Shown: positions 12,170-24,169 of the stretch, in pieces
How the letters are laid out: every line of letters starts with the position of its first letter
Position numbering within the stretch: position 1 is the first letter of the stretch
Assembly (NCBI RefSeq): GCF_022965805.1
Contig: NC_133101.1
Location: 21,051,054-21,115,053, forward strand
Reading direction: 5' to 3'
From: Primulina eburnea
Taxonomy: Eukaryota > Streptophyta > Magnoliopsida > Lamiales > Gesneriaceae
Length of the DNA: 64,000 nucleotides
The notes under the pieces: generated by a model
Told to the model about the DNA's origin: nothing
The model's database searches: none
What the model saw: only the letters and a program-made list of their open reading frames with translations
Program-made: the position numbers and the translations under genes

Positions 12170-13835
12170 CAGCCGGAGACAGATGTTTTATAAAGACGGA
12201 ATAGATGAGAAGTATTGTACAATGTAGGCTGGATGGCCACTTTGGTTAGTTTTGTTGACTCATAAGAAGATTCTGTAAATATGTGAGGAATAGGCTTTTA
12301 AGCCATTTCTTGCTGAAGTTTTTTGTAAATAATGATGGAGCATTGTGAATAAATAAAATGTTTGCTCATGGAATCCGATGCAGTTGATGTATTTTGAGAG
12401 AAATATTTGTTGTGTTGGTTGGCCAAATTGATGCAAAAGTGAAGTTTGTTTATAGCATATCTTGAAAAATCGGTGAGCATTATTCGAAAAATATTGTTTA
12501 GTTGTTGGTTGCTGACAAATGTTGACCAGTGATGTTTGCGTCAATATTGAAGAAAAACGGGCTTTTTGCCGTTTGTTTAATTTTAAAAATTTTGGCAGAG
12601 TTTCCTTTATAAATGTGATATGCAAAAAATTGTAAACATCTGCAAATACATCCCAAGCAACATATACAAGAACAACAATATATTTTACCAACAAAGTTTG
12701 GCTTTCAAGCCACTTTTCCAACTCTACACATCAAAAACGATACTTGCCAAATCATGGCAAACAAGTGTAAAAGCGTCCACCTACTGTCCCTAGCCTACAT
12801 ATTTTATTTCCTCTCAATGTATTTGACACTCCATACATATATGTTCAGCCACTGGCAGAGATATTCATCAAATCTTGGTAATTTCTTTTGGATTGTCCAG
12901 CAGCACTACCATGAGGATTTTTTTATCTCCATTGATCTTTAAGGTACTTTCTTGCATTGACCTTTGAGATAAATTCTCGATTTCTCCAACTATGTTCGTG
13001 CGAAATAAATGGGATCACATGAGAAATAATGGAGTGTTGATCAACAAAACTATACTTTGTGTGTGCTATATGTTGTCATTGATGTGGCACGTGTCACTTC
13101 TTTGTAAGATTGAATGAATCTTGCCATTTTGAATTTATGGCTTGCCAAAATTCCAGAAAATGGGATCTCATTTTCAATGAATTTTGTGGAGCATCACAAG
13201 TCCTTGTGTTGGTGCATTTCTTGTAAGCATATGGAAGATTATATAAGTTGCACAAGCTATAAACAAAGCTTTGAATATGCACACCAAGGGAGCCACTCTG
13301 TTGATGTGCGAGAAATGGGTGTTGAAAGGTGTTGCTCATCAAAAAACTCATTCAATCATATGCACAAACACCTTGAGTGCAGCATGAAATGTGGCAAACT
13401 CTACAATGTTTTTGTGATAGAAGATTGAGAAAAATGGTGCAATATACCTACCTTGAGAAGGTGTGCTTGATGTAAAGGAGATTGATGATGACAATTTTCA
13501 GAAACTTGGATTATATTACAAAGGCGATGTAATCGACGGTTTCTTCGGGAAGATCGGTGGTCGCCGCTGGAGATTTGGGGGAATGAAATGAGAAAGAAAG
13601 AGACAAGGAAGAAGTTCAGGGAAAGCACACTGAGATCTAAACTGTTGGAGGAAGAACATGTTTTCTAGCTGTGAATTCTTCTTCAAATCCATAGAACCAT
13701 TCCTTTCAACTATATGATTGTACGTGAGCTTTGAATATCTAAAAGACCGAACAAAGCAAAAAACATAGCCAACTTGGTCAAATTGGTCAAAGTAGCCAAA
13801 TAGCCAAAATGAGCCAAATTGGCCAGGGGGGCAAT
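12170..13835 (+). other. Non-coding 3' interior of the gag-only element
   Basis: AT-rich sequence between the last retroelement frame and the right LTR. Several ORFs of 60-150 codons exist on both strands but resemble nothing I know and have no shared phase. It occupies the place where reverse transcriptase and integrase would be. A G-rich tract, ccaggggggcaa, lies just before the LTR and is the likely polypurine tract. Confidence 0.5.
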
Positions 13836-14412
13836 TGTTGTGCCTAAAATATAATCCAAGAAGCTCACTTGGAAGCCCACAAGCAAAAATCCAATTGATG
13901 AAAGCCCAAGAGAATTGCAGTTGGCCCAGGAGAAGAACTATGCGACCAGTCAAGGCCACTACCCAATATGGAAGATCGTGGAGTGATCGTAGAATGCGGT
14001 TGAAACTTCCATGTGGAGCGTGACAAAAATAGCAGGAAGGATCAGAGATAGACTCTCGACAAATCAACACAAAAAATCCATAGCAAACTCTCTGCATAAT
14101 TTCTCTCATTTGTCTGTTGTTTACTTCCATTTCCAGCAATCTTCTTCTATAGATTTTTAGTATGTCCATCTACGTTTTATGTAAAAACTTTGTTCGAATT
14201 TATAACAGCATAATGAATGTTGATGTTGTTTATGAATTTTCCCTTTAGTTTCATTATATTCCTAATTCCGTGTTCATATTTTTGAAGTCATTTTGAGGGA
14301 ATTAGAACGAACGATCAAATCGAGAGTCGCAACATTTGATAAAGAAGTCAGATTATTTCACAACTTTAGCACGGACACGTGCCTGGCACGCCCGCAAATT
14401 TCGTGATAAACA
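13836..14412 (+). repeat. Right LTR of the gag-only element
   Basis: 577 bp, tgttgtgcct to gataaaca, matching the left LTR almost base for base apart from an extra 12-bp block. The duplication caccc follows it at once. Confidence 0.88.
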
Positions 14413-14930
14413 CACCCATTTAACACCCCCTATTTAACACCCCCTCTCTATTGTGAGTGGGCGTTGAACGCCCCTCTGTCAGTTTATTTTTTAAAAAAAA
14501 TTGTACAATGAGCGATAGTTGTTTTTGTTAAACAACTGTCGCTATTACCGTTGCTGATTTGCTGACACGCAAGCCTCACGTGTTTTGAATTATTTTAATT
14601 TTGTTTTTAAATTTTTAAATTTTGACTTTCGCATTGGTTTTTTTATAAAAAAAATTTTAATTTTTTTTTTATTTTCATTTGTAAACCGTTGTATATATTT
14701 TCTTTTTTATTTTAAATATTTAATTAATGAATTTGCATATTAAAAGAAATGTGGATAAAAGAGATATGTTGTTATAATGAGTATGTGACAGTGAGACCCA
14801 TAAATAATGAGTTTGAATGTTAAAGGAATGTGGGTAAAAGAGATATGTTGTTATAATGAGTATGTGGCACTGAATCCCACGTTTTTAATGAATTGATGAG
14901 TGTTATAACACACATCCATTTTGGATGCTC

Positions 14931-16801
14931 TTAGGCATTCCAATGACTCTATATATGACAATATAGTACGGCCGCATACATATTTGAAACTCGACAGATT
15001 GAACGATCTTATAATTGACAAAACAAGCCAATATATATGAGTCAGATGCTAAATCAATAACTACTTAATCATCTTGCCATCTCCACAACCGAAAACCTAA
15101 ACACCATATAATAAAATGAATCAGCAATCAGAGGTGGGCATCGTCGGGTTCGGGTGACTGAAAAAGCAGATTCAATCCGGATCCGAAAAAATTTAATATC
15201 CGACTTCTTCCAAGTACGTGAAAAAAATTCAATCGCTGTCCGGACTCGAAATTTTGGTCAACACTCAATCGGGATATTATGTTTTTTCTTTAAGAAAAGA
15301 TTAAAAACATAACATTTAAATATTATTATTAATAAATATGGTACTAAATCTAAAATAATTTGTCGGGTTTGGGGAAAATTATATTTGATATGTTTTATGT
15401 ATGTTGTTTAAATTTAAAATTTGATCAATATATTTTATTATTATTATTATTAAAATATTCTGAATTTAAAATATATTAACATATTATATTATTAATTTAT
15501 ATGATATAACATTGTTCCAATTTGACCATTCAGAACCATTATTTTAAAAAAAATAAAATGGATTTGATTATCAGTCCAATTATAAAAACATAACTAACCA
15601 TAATCGTTCAAGCCTTTTACAAACCCCGACGATGCTAGTTCTCATCTTCCTCTACATGTCAATCTAAAAACAATAATAGGATTCGGGTTTTGAATCATTT
15701 AGGAAGAATTTTATACATTTCACCAATACAACCAAGCCATGCTTTTACTTTTTAAGATAACAAATGATTATAAAAGTAAATTGCACACATATAACGTATA
15801 AAAACCGTTCAATTATGGATTTTGAATATAAAAATCAATCATTTGTATATGTGATGATCTAATCTAAAATACAATGTGCCGATAGTGTTTAAAATATATT
15901 TTCTTCTTATTAAAGGTAAATTATAATAAACTAATTATAATTCACTAGCAACTGAGACATACTAATTTAATATTAATTTGATACGAATGACAATGAAATA
16001 ACATCAAAAGATATTACGTTCCACACTTTCCTCCAATAGAAGAAATAACATCAAAAGATAGATACACCCATTTGAGAAGATTCAATTCTTGAATATTCTG
16101 TCCAAGAGTGTTGACGGGAGGGGAATGACTCATTCAACCAAAGACAATCAATAGTCAAACTTGTCATCCTCTTACTCTGGAAAATATATGACCAAGAATG
16201 CATCCTTTCGAAGAAAAAACCAAAACAACTAAGTGAGAAAGCACACCCTTCGATCCCACAAATATATAACAGAAAAAACACGCACCTAAGATCATAAAAC
16301 TAGTTCTGAACAACATTTACAACTTGAAGAAGCTGATCACCAACATTCCACTTATCATTTTCTATAGAAAATTATTAAATTTTATGTTAAAAATATTATT
16401 TTTCATTTTATAATGAATCAGATTGATCCGTCTCACGTAGAGAAATTCGTGAGACCAAATTAAAAGATATCAATAAGGCAAAACAATGAAAACGTCAAAT
16501 TTTGAATTAAATGATTGGAAAAAATTATAAACACCTAACTAATAAAAAAGCAAACAAAAAAACATAGAACATAAAGCAAATATATTCTATTGGTGGTTGT
16601 ATTTGTAGCAAGAAAATATAAAAAACTTTTCCAAGGCTAAAAAAAATGTGAAACTTTTATTTGCATGAATTGGTTTAGACTTTTTAAACAATAAATAAAT
16701 CAAGTTAATATTCCTTTGTTGTTAACTCTGTACTATTGAATGAAATAGCTTTGAGAAAGACTCAAGATATCAATATGTTAACACTTGATGACAATGCTCT
16801 C
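14931..16801. other. Intergenic DNA with repeat scraps
   Basis: AT-rich and without a supported gene. At 15133-15290 a gaggtgggcatcgtcgggtt segment with ggatccga repeats resembles the end of a hAT-like repeat, but I cannot find its partner end. At about 16381-16456 lies one half of the gagacggtctcac MITE family seen at 18066, 19953 and 47828. Confidence 0.4.
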
Positions 16802-17504
16802 TAGAGATGTAAATGAACCAAACAGTTTGCGAGCTATTCGAAGCTCGGCTCGATAAAAAGCTCGTTTGAGTTTGTTTGTTAATCATATCAAACCAAGCCC
16901 AAGCTCGATTTTGAGCTCGAAAATTTAATCAAACCAAGCTCAAACCTAAAGATATTCGACTCGTGATCTCGCAAACATGTTTGATAATAGGCTCGCGAGC
17001 TCAAGCTCGAGCTCGGCTCGTTTAGGTGGCTCGCAAACATGATTTTGGAATATTCAATAATATACTTATTTATGTTTTTTTTTGCTCTGATTTGTGTCGT
17101 TTTGGTTATTTATGAATGAATTTATATTTTTATGCCTAATTTAAAATTAGTTTATAGATATATTTATTTAACAAGCTCGATTCAAACTCAAACTCGAGCT
17201 CAATTCTATGCTTATCGAGCTCGAAAACGAGTCGAGCTCAAGCCAGGCTTGTTAAACATGTTAAACGAGCTATTAATGAATCAAGCTCGAGTCTGGCTTG
17301 ATTAACATGCTAAACGAGCTTTTAACGAGCCGAGCTCGAGCTTTTAACGAGCTCAGTAATTTCAATACAAACCAAGCTCGAGCCTGATAATAGAAGCTCG
17401 AATGGAGCTCGAGCTCGAGCTCGAGCTTGAGCCTCAAACAGTTTTAAACAAACCAAGTTCAAACCTGATACTGTTTGGTTTGGTTTGGATCGTTTATATC
17501 CCTA
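16802..17504. mobile_element. hAT-type MITE, 703 bp
   Basis: The terminal inverted repeats are imperfect: tagagatgtaaat at the left, and on the minus strand tagggatataaac at the right. The 8-bp flanks are atgctctc (16794-16801) and atgttctc (17505-17512), 7 of 8 identical. Both halves are filled with gagctcg/cgagctc repeats, giving strong potential to fold back, with an AT-rich middle. No coding sequence is present. Confidence 0.75.
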
Positions 17505-18065
17505 ATGTTCTCTAACATCTCCTAGAGCACTGTGATATAATTTACTTTCGCCTCATAATATTATATCGAGGAACACGATCTAGAGCGAGCAAATAACAAA
17601 AGTCAAGGGTTGTCACATATATGCAAGTGATCAACTAAGCTTTGAGCTATTTGGTTAGCTTAGGAAGTTAATTTATGTCTAAAAGAAAAAATATCTCGAA
17701 ATGTAGTTTTTAATTTTATTTCTTGAAGAAATTATAGAATAAAGAAATACCTAAGCTAAAAACCCACTCTAAAAGTCCATTATCACCACATAAAAAATTT
17801 CAAGTCAAAATCCTTTTCACTTTAGTTATTATTTAGCTTCAAGCAATAAATGCATGTAAGTGTACAACAAATGTCAGATACATAAATTTGAAAAACATAA
17901 CTTGCTATAAATTAACCTAATAAGTCATATCTAAAGGTCTCAACTTTACATTACAACCAGAGTATAAATGAAAAATGAGTTAAACTTTATAGCACTTGTC
18001 CACACATTATGTCAAACGGTTGGTACGCAAATTAAGTTATGTCCAATTCTTAGTGGAGTAGATCT
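17505..18065. other. Intergenic DNA, nothing recognised
   Basis: AT-rich, with no ORF, repeat boundary or RNA gene that I can support. Confidence 0.5.
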
Positions 18066-18229
18066 CTTGTGAGACGGTCTCACGGATCTTTATCTATGAG
18101 ACGGGTCAACCCTACCCATATTCACAATAAAAAGTAATACTTGTAGCATAAAATGTAATACTTTTTCATTAATGACCCAAATAGATATCCGTCTCACGAA
18201 ATAAGACCCGTGAGACCGTCTCACACAAG
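18066..18229. mobile_element. Small MITE with gagacggtctcac ends
   Basis: About 164 bp with terminal inverted repeats built from ttgtgagacggtctcac and gtgagaccgtctcacaca. A second inner pair (gagacgggtc / atccgtctcac) lets it fold on itself. Similar copies lie at 19953-20116 and 47828-47995, with a half copy near 16381-16456, so this is a repeated family. Confidence 0.75.
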
Positions 18230-19264
18230 TTTTTGTCTCCTTAGTGTGAACATCGATCAACACTTTTTGTTGGGGAAAATGGAATTGAACAAACATCATT
18301 CAACTAACTGAAACAAAAACATGCGATTTTATTCTAGTAAGACAACACAAAACCTCTATCCTACATGCGTGTGCAAAATTAAGAAACAAAAAAAAAAAAT
18401 AAGGTTCTTACCTAGCTACATGGGTGTCGCGTGACTGAAGAATTGCATTGAAAGATAATGCGTGGTGTAATAGAAGTTTCGGAGAGGAGAAGTTTCAGTG
18501 TGACTTTTTTTCTTTTACCATTTGCCCACGTTGCAGTGTGAGGCTTGTATTTGTATTTTCACATTGGTGTAAAATTACATAACAAACAGTTATTAAGATG
18601 GCCTGACTTAGATTTTGATTGCATAAATCGTTGGTACATTTTTGCTTCAATAAACCTCATTAAAAATATTCGAAACTTTAGATCATATAAATTTATTAAT
18701 CCTAGATATAAATTGAGCAACTACATTTGGATTTAATAATCATGAATCAAGCATCAAACATGGCATGGTTAGCCAGTTAGGTAACAGTATCACCATGAAA
18801 TCCGTTCTTTTTCCAACAAATTTATACTATTGCTTATTTAATAAGAATCATACACTTTCTCATAAATTGATTAGATTTAATTAACTAAGATTAAATAATT
18901 TATATTCTACAAATTTAATATTAGCTCCTGTAAATCGATTCACAGCTCATGTCAAAATCACACAATCGATTGACCTAGCAAGTAAATCATGGTTGACCAA
19001 CTTATAAACTCAAATCGAGTTTAATCCAAATCGAAATCGAAATCGAAATCCAATTCCTAAAGTAGCTCACGAATCGAGCGTTGATCGAGTCGCCATCCAA
19101 GTCATTAGCAAGTGACTCGCCGCGTTTCCCCAGATTATTTTAAAGGCCACAAGACAATTTTTATATCGTAAATTAGTTAAATCAACTGAAATCTGAGTTC
19201 CACAAAAATCTGTGTTGAAAATCTAATTTTCCTCTATTATTCCACAATTTAATAATATTACTTT
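18230..19264. other. Intergenic DNA, nothing recognised
   Basis: AT-rich spacer. It has short ORFs only and no repeat with visible ends. Confidence 0.5.
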
Positions 19265-19289
19265 TCAGGAAAGGTCAAGAAGAACTAAC

Positions 19290-19567
19290 CGCGTTTTAAC
19301 GTGCGCGTGATATGCAGCCAAATTCATGTTTACAGAAGCAACCAAATCCAGAGCTCCAATTCTCATCTTCCTCCAGTGGCTCACAGGCTGACTTGCGGCG
19401 GTGGAGAAGCCTCGAAACCAGAGCCAACCGTTGTTGGCTGAGAATTCGGTCGGATCCTGGAAACACACAGGAGAAAAGACTTCAAATCTTCGTAACGATG
19501 ATGAATGCATCCTGGAAACATCACGAACTGCCGATCTATCAGAAATCTTCTTCCTCCGGTGCCTCAC
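19290..19567 (-). CDS. Possible first exon of an unidentified gene
   Basis: On the minus strand an ATG at 19565-19567 opens 93 codons, followed by a GT donor-like site (KTR|gttagt at 19289). The translation is basic and serine-rich (SSSLRRFEVFSPV, then WFRGFSTAAS), a composition compatible with a mitochondrial targeting peptide. The opposite strand also holds an open frame of 137 codons, and the block contains imperfect internal repeats (a ggatcctggaaac motif recurs), so the openness may be accidental. I found no convincing downstream exon on the minus strand. Treat this as a weak gene model. Confidence 0.25.
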
Positions 19568-19831
19568 AGGCGGAACGCCCTAAAAATAGCGCCAAATCGG
19601 TCGAGAAACCCGCAACCGACGTAGGAAGATGGAGGAGGAAAGCTTCAAATATTCACGGCGACGATGGATCCTGGAAACTCATGATGAAGATCGGAAATCG
19701 ATTATTGGAATCGAGAAATGAATGAATTGTATCCGGTGGAAGGTTCCTCCGCCTGGTTTCCATATGTGATGTGACGCCATCTATCATACGCGACTTCGTA
19801 TTCACTTGTTTATGTGTATATATATATACAA

Positions 19832-19853
19832 AATAATAATAATAATAATAATA
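19832..19853. repeat. (AAT)n microsatellite
   Basis: About seven aat units in a row. Confidence 0.9.
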
Positions 19854-19952
19854 ACATAAATAGTGGGTCCCATCCAGAAACTTTGTTTGCTTCGTGATTT
19901 CCCACTCCTGCCTTCCACATTTATTTATATTTATATATGACAAAAACAAAAA

Positions 19953-20116
19953 CTTGTGTGAGACGGTCTTATAGTCGTATTTTATGAGATAGATATCTTA
20001 TTTGGGTCATCAATGAAAAAATATTAATTTTTATGTTAAGATTATTATTTTTTATTGTGAATATCGATATGATTGATCCGTCTCACAGATAAAAATTCGT
20101 GAGACTCTCTCACAAA
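19953..20116. mobile_element. Small MITE, gagacggtct family
   Basis: Same family as 18066-18229, more diverged: ttgtgtgagacggtctta at the left, gtgagactctctcacaaa at the right, and the same inner ttgggtcatcaatgaaaaa and ttattgtgaatatcg blocks. It lies in the upstream region of the GTE gene. Confidence 0.7.
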
Positions 20117-20358
20117 ATATATACTATATGATAAAGGCAATATGGTAATTTCGGTAGACATACTTGGGGTTTAATACTTGGAAGTGTCCCTTACCCTTCC
20201 GAACGAATTTTCTACACATTAACGTCCCCCAATTCCACGTCACCCTCCCTGTGGCCCCACCAATAGCCTTTTAAAAAACCCTAAATTCATACCACATGTG
20301 GCCCAAATTCACTCCAAACCCAAATGCGTTTACCCACTCAATCGTGCGATCAGTATTC

Positions 20359-20370
20359 CGACACGTGTCG
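20359..20370. promoter_or_regulatory. G-box palindrome upstream of the GTE gene
   Basis: cgacacgtgtcg is a perfect 12-bp palindrome with a CACGTG core, about 390 bp upstream of the GTE start codon. Such sites are bound by plant bZIP and bHLH factors. Its role here is inferred from position only. Confidence 0.4.
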
Positions 20371-20762
20371 AAGAGACCTGATCTCAAGCGTCGATGACAG
20401 ATGTCACGGTCAAGCCCCAAGCCAGCAAACAAACTTTACTTTACCCTTGGATCAACATATCACGGGGATCCAACGGCACAGAACCTGCCCGAAATACCTA
20501 CGGGCAGATCTCACCGCCTTTAAGAATCGCCCTTCTCTCATCTTGTTCCTCGCTCAATCTACAAACCCTAATCACCATATTAGCTACGTTTCGATTGCTT
20601 TCTGCGCCTTTGTTCAGATTTCGGCGACAGAAGCTTGATTCTTTGCTTGTGGCGATCCGGTTGGGGGTTTGCTATTGAAGAATTTGGCGATTCTTTACAT
20701 GATTTTTGGGGAAATCGTTGTCGGAGAGTTGCTTTGCCTGAGAACCGCCGTCGGTGCGATTT

Positions 20763-22841
20763 ATGGCGTCTGCCGTGTTATCAATTCAGAATGATTCCGG
20801 CTGGGTCCCCATGGGGAAGATTCCTTGCTCAAATCGTCGCCTAGATTCTAACCCTAACCCGAACCCTAAGAAAAAGCAGAAACAATTCCACCACCCCGCC
20901 GTGAACGATGCAATAGGTTTCGGCCGTCGCCAGAATATAAACGTTGATTGTCCGGCGGTCACGCAGGCGGTCTCCGACGATGCTTACTCCTTCAATCAGA
21001 CTTCCACTAGCCGTAACGCTTTCAACTACGGCAGCTATTTGACGTTCAATGTCGCCACCTACACGAAGTCCGAGCTTATTGGTCTCCGTAGACGATTTTC
21101 CTCTGAATTGGATCTGGTTCGAGATTTGAGAGATCGAATTGATTCGGGTCAATTTGAATTTTCGAGAAACCCAAAATCTCAGGCAAAATCGAAGAAGGTT
21201 CCCGTAAACAAACTCTCCGGGGGTCCTGTTGCTTCTGTTAAGGATTCTTCGAGATTGAGCAATGGGCTTGATCTACGTAACGATGGCCATGATAAAGCCA
21301 TCGATATCGGTTGTGTCTTGAAGGAATGCAAGCAGATTCTGACAAAATTAATGAAACATAAATGTGGGTGGGTTTTCAAAGCGCCCGTAGATGCAATGGC
21401 GTTAGGGCTTCACGATTACCATCTAATTGTTAAGTGCCCAATGGATTTGGGTACCGTTAAAGCTAATCTTGCGAAGAATATGTATTCTTCTCCAACTGAA
21501 TTTGCTGCGGATGTGAGGTTGACGTTCAACAATGCTCTGCTGTATAACCCGAAGGCTGATCCTGTCAATGGGATGGCCGAGCAGATGCTTTCCAAGTTTG
21601 AGGAAATGTTTAAGCCGATACAAAATAAGATTGATAGCTTTTCTAATCATGATAGGGTGAGGGAGTCTCGAGAATTTAGTGTTAACCAAGAAAAGTACGT
21701 TGCGGGCATTGAAGATTTGCAGGGAAGTTCGTGGAATAATCATAATCAGATTCTTCGGTCCTCTCCATTAAGAGGGAAAATGACGAAATCGAAAGAGAGT
21801 CCAGTTCAGACTGTCGGCAAGAAGCAAGAGAGATTGCAAATGCCAATGCAAGCGCATTCGAGTGCTTCTACTGCGTCGAATCCTCCTCCCCCATCTTCGA
21901 ATCATTTGCCCATTCTGGATAGAAATCATTCTCCTCAAGCAGCGCCTTCTCTACCTGTTAATGAGCCCAAAGTTGTAAGAGGAGGATCGGGGACAGTCAA
22001 GCAGCCGAAGCCCCGTGCGAAGGATCAAAATAAGAGGGAGATGAGTATGGAAGAGAAACAGAAGCTTGGAATTGGATTGCAGAGTTTGCCTCAAGAAAAG
22101 ATGCCCCAGTTGGTTCAAATTATTAGGAAGAGGAACGAGCACTTGGCTCAGGATGGTGATGAAATTGAGCTTGACATTGAAGCCCTTGATACAGAGACAC
22201 TTTGGGAACTCGATCGCTTTGTGACCAACTGGAAGAAGCTGGTGAGTAAGACCAAGCGGCAAGCATTGATGATGAATAATAACTCTGTTCTTGAAGTTGC
22301 TCCTTCTACTCCAGTTACTGAGTTGGAAATGGTAATACTTAATTCCAAGCTTTCTCATTCATTATCTGTTGATCAAATTAGTTTTCTGCTGTGCTATGAT
22401 TGGTGACTAGGATGCTAATTTTGTTTAGGGTACACTGGATGATGACAATGATGGATCGGTAAAAAAGTCAAAAGAACACTATGATGAAGATGTTGATATC
22501 GATGATGATATGCCAGCTGCTAGCTTTCCTCCTGTGGAGATTGAGAAAGATGAAGGGGCTGGTGTCGGAGTTGGTGTTGGAAATAATCAGGATGATCGAC
22601 CCAATGTCAGCAGTGGTTCAAGTAGTTCCAGCAGCTCGAGCAGTGATTCCTCATCTTCCAGTGGTACTGATACTGATTCTTGCGTTTCTACATTGTGTTG
22701 ATGAATTTGTTGCTTGGAATTGCAGATAAACAAAAGGAAATGTTCATAGACATGGCTCATTAGTTTGAGCTTCCTTTTACAGATTCTGATTCAGGGAGTT
22801 CTTCTGGAAGTGACTCTGATGCAGATGATGCACAGTCCTGA
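20763..22841 (+). CDS. GTE: Bromodomain and NET-domain transcription regulator, GTE family
   Basis: Three exons give 620 residues: 20763-22331, 22429-22663 and 22783-22841, with GT-AG introns of 97 and 119 bp that keep frame. The start is the ATG at 20763 (MASAVL..., usual for plant GTE proteins). A bromodomain covers about residues 187-285. It contains a CPMDLGTVKANL segment and the conserved acetyl-lysine-binding asparagine in LLYNP (N262). A NET (extraterminal) domain covers about 425-500, from MSMEEKQKLG to TNWKKLV. The C-terminus is acidic and serine-rich and ends DADDAQS. The family binds acetylated histone tails in the nucleus and recruits transcription machinery. The length fits other plant GTEs of about 580-620 residues. 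The second intron boundary was chosen because it restores the usual serine/aspartate tail; the unspliced frame would end earlier in CVSTLC. Both exon 2 boundaries need cDNA support. Confidence 0.93.
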
Positions 22842-24169
22842 CAAATAGTTGATGCATTGTGCTAAATATTCGAGACAGGAGTGTTGTTGATGGACTGGGA
22901 AACGGCTCAATCTCTTTGTTATGACAAATTCGGATGTTCATCGATGAGGTATATAAGTAATTTTTGTACTTGTTTTCATATCTTATTAGCTCTTGGTCTT
23001 GGCCAATTCCCTAAAAATGTGAAATGATTCTCGCAGGTGGCAAAAGTTGAGCTGATTCCTGGTTTATTGGGTTTTTTTAATCCTATTTTGAAATGATGTT
23101 GGTTGTTGGGATGATACGCACACCTTTGTTTGAGGTTGTGAGTCTCGGAGTTGTTAGTTTTTAGTGAAAAGATTAGGGAAAGCCAAGAGGATGTAAATAA
23201 TTGATGAAATACCTTGTAGTGTTTTCTTACGACAGAAGTAGTCTATACCATTTTTTGTTGTCTAAAATCATTGCAAATTCGTTGGCATTTCCTCTGGTGC
23301 TGAAACAGAGGTACAATCATGTTTTTGCCAGAAATGATCGTATCAAGGGGGTCATGTGATTGTTTTTTGTTCATTTGGCATTCATAAATAATGATCCAAG
23401 TAAAATATGCAATGGATATGTTCCTTGAACCAAACCTTGAGGGTGGTTTTTATAAATTCGCGGTCATTCCAACAGTTCAACCAAGTTCTCTCGTTTTATA
23501 GATTACACGAAAGAACATATAATTTGAACCAAAATGCATAATTTAATTCATTTTGGAACTTGTCAGAACCTAGGGAGTTGGCTATGCTTGGCTGGGAAAT
23601 TTTTTTCCTTTCTTAGACAAAGCTAGATCTCTATCAAACTGCAAAAATAAGAGGTATTCACTTTGTCGGGTACCAAAGATTCCACGCAAATGTTAACATT
23701 GGCGTAATTTAGAAAATGATACGAGACACTGACTAGCAGTGAGATGACACCACCGCCTTATATGATACATATTTTTCATGTTAAGAATCATGCATTTGTG
23801 GAGGAATCGATTGACTGATACATGGGGGAACATGATGCTTACCGATTATAATAATCGCGAATAAATACACTTGTTGTTTCTCAAATTTAACACTTTGGAT
23901 TATTCTTTTCAAGAAGTTCACAATAATGACGGACGTTATCTTTGATTCATAAACAAGATTAAACTAAAGTCACAGTATCCACATATTTTTATTAGATACA
24001 ATGGGTTCTTAAACACCTGTTTCAAGTTAAATAGTCTCCACCTAAGATTGTGATGTCTCCACCTAAGTTGGGATTGCCAAGCAATGTGACCATCTGGTTC
24101 TAACGCTTTGAGAAAGATAGAAGTTGGATTATTCTTAAAATCTGGAATACCATAGTAAATTTTTTTACT
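22842..24169. other. 3' flank of the GTE gene and intergenic DNA
   Basis: Contains the presumed 3' untranslated region. Beyond it I see no gene with supported frame or splice sites. Confidence 0.5.

Larger units (their letters stand above)
8198..14412 (+). mobile_element. Non-autonomous LTR retrotransposon with gag and protease only
   Basis: Two near-identical LTRs (8198-8762 and 13836-14412, both tgttgtgcct...gataaaca) bound a 5.07 kb interior. The flanks carry a perfect 5-bp duplication, caccc (8193-8197 and 14413-14417), so the element is structurally complete. The interior encodes a Tat/Ogre-like gag (8787-10613) and a protease region (10666-11967). The remaining 1.7 kb before the right LTR has no reverse transcriptase, RNase H or integrase motif in any frame that I can read. 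A G-rich tract, ccaggggggcaa, precedes the right LTR. The layout matches the class known as TR-GAG elements, but this one is longer and keeps a protease-like region. Gag and protease frames both carry stops and frame changes, so this copy would depend on enzymes from other elements. Confidence 0.85.
8157..14930. mobile_element. MITE split by an LTR retrotransposon insertion
   Basis: The left end (8157-8197) has agggcacctacaatggg followed by gtgttataacac. The right end (to 14930) has, on the minus strand, gagcatccaaaatggat followed by gtgttataacac. These read as imperfect terminal inverted repeats of one element of about 560 bp, with the LTR element 8198-14412 inserted. Possible 9-bp flanks are ttggccatt and ttaggcatt (7 of 9 match), which would suit a Mutator-like MITE. 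The boundaries are approximate. Confidence 0.4.

Noticed and set aside
13516..14169. Minus-strand frame of 217 codons
   Set aside because: Its first part is repeated in both LTRs of the gag-only element (8271-8519), so it is LTR sequence read by chance.
19312..19725. Plus-strand open frame of 137 codons upstream of the GTE gene
   Set aside because: It has no known motif, overlaps an equally open minus-strand frame, and the block has internal repeats that keep several frames open.
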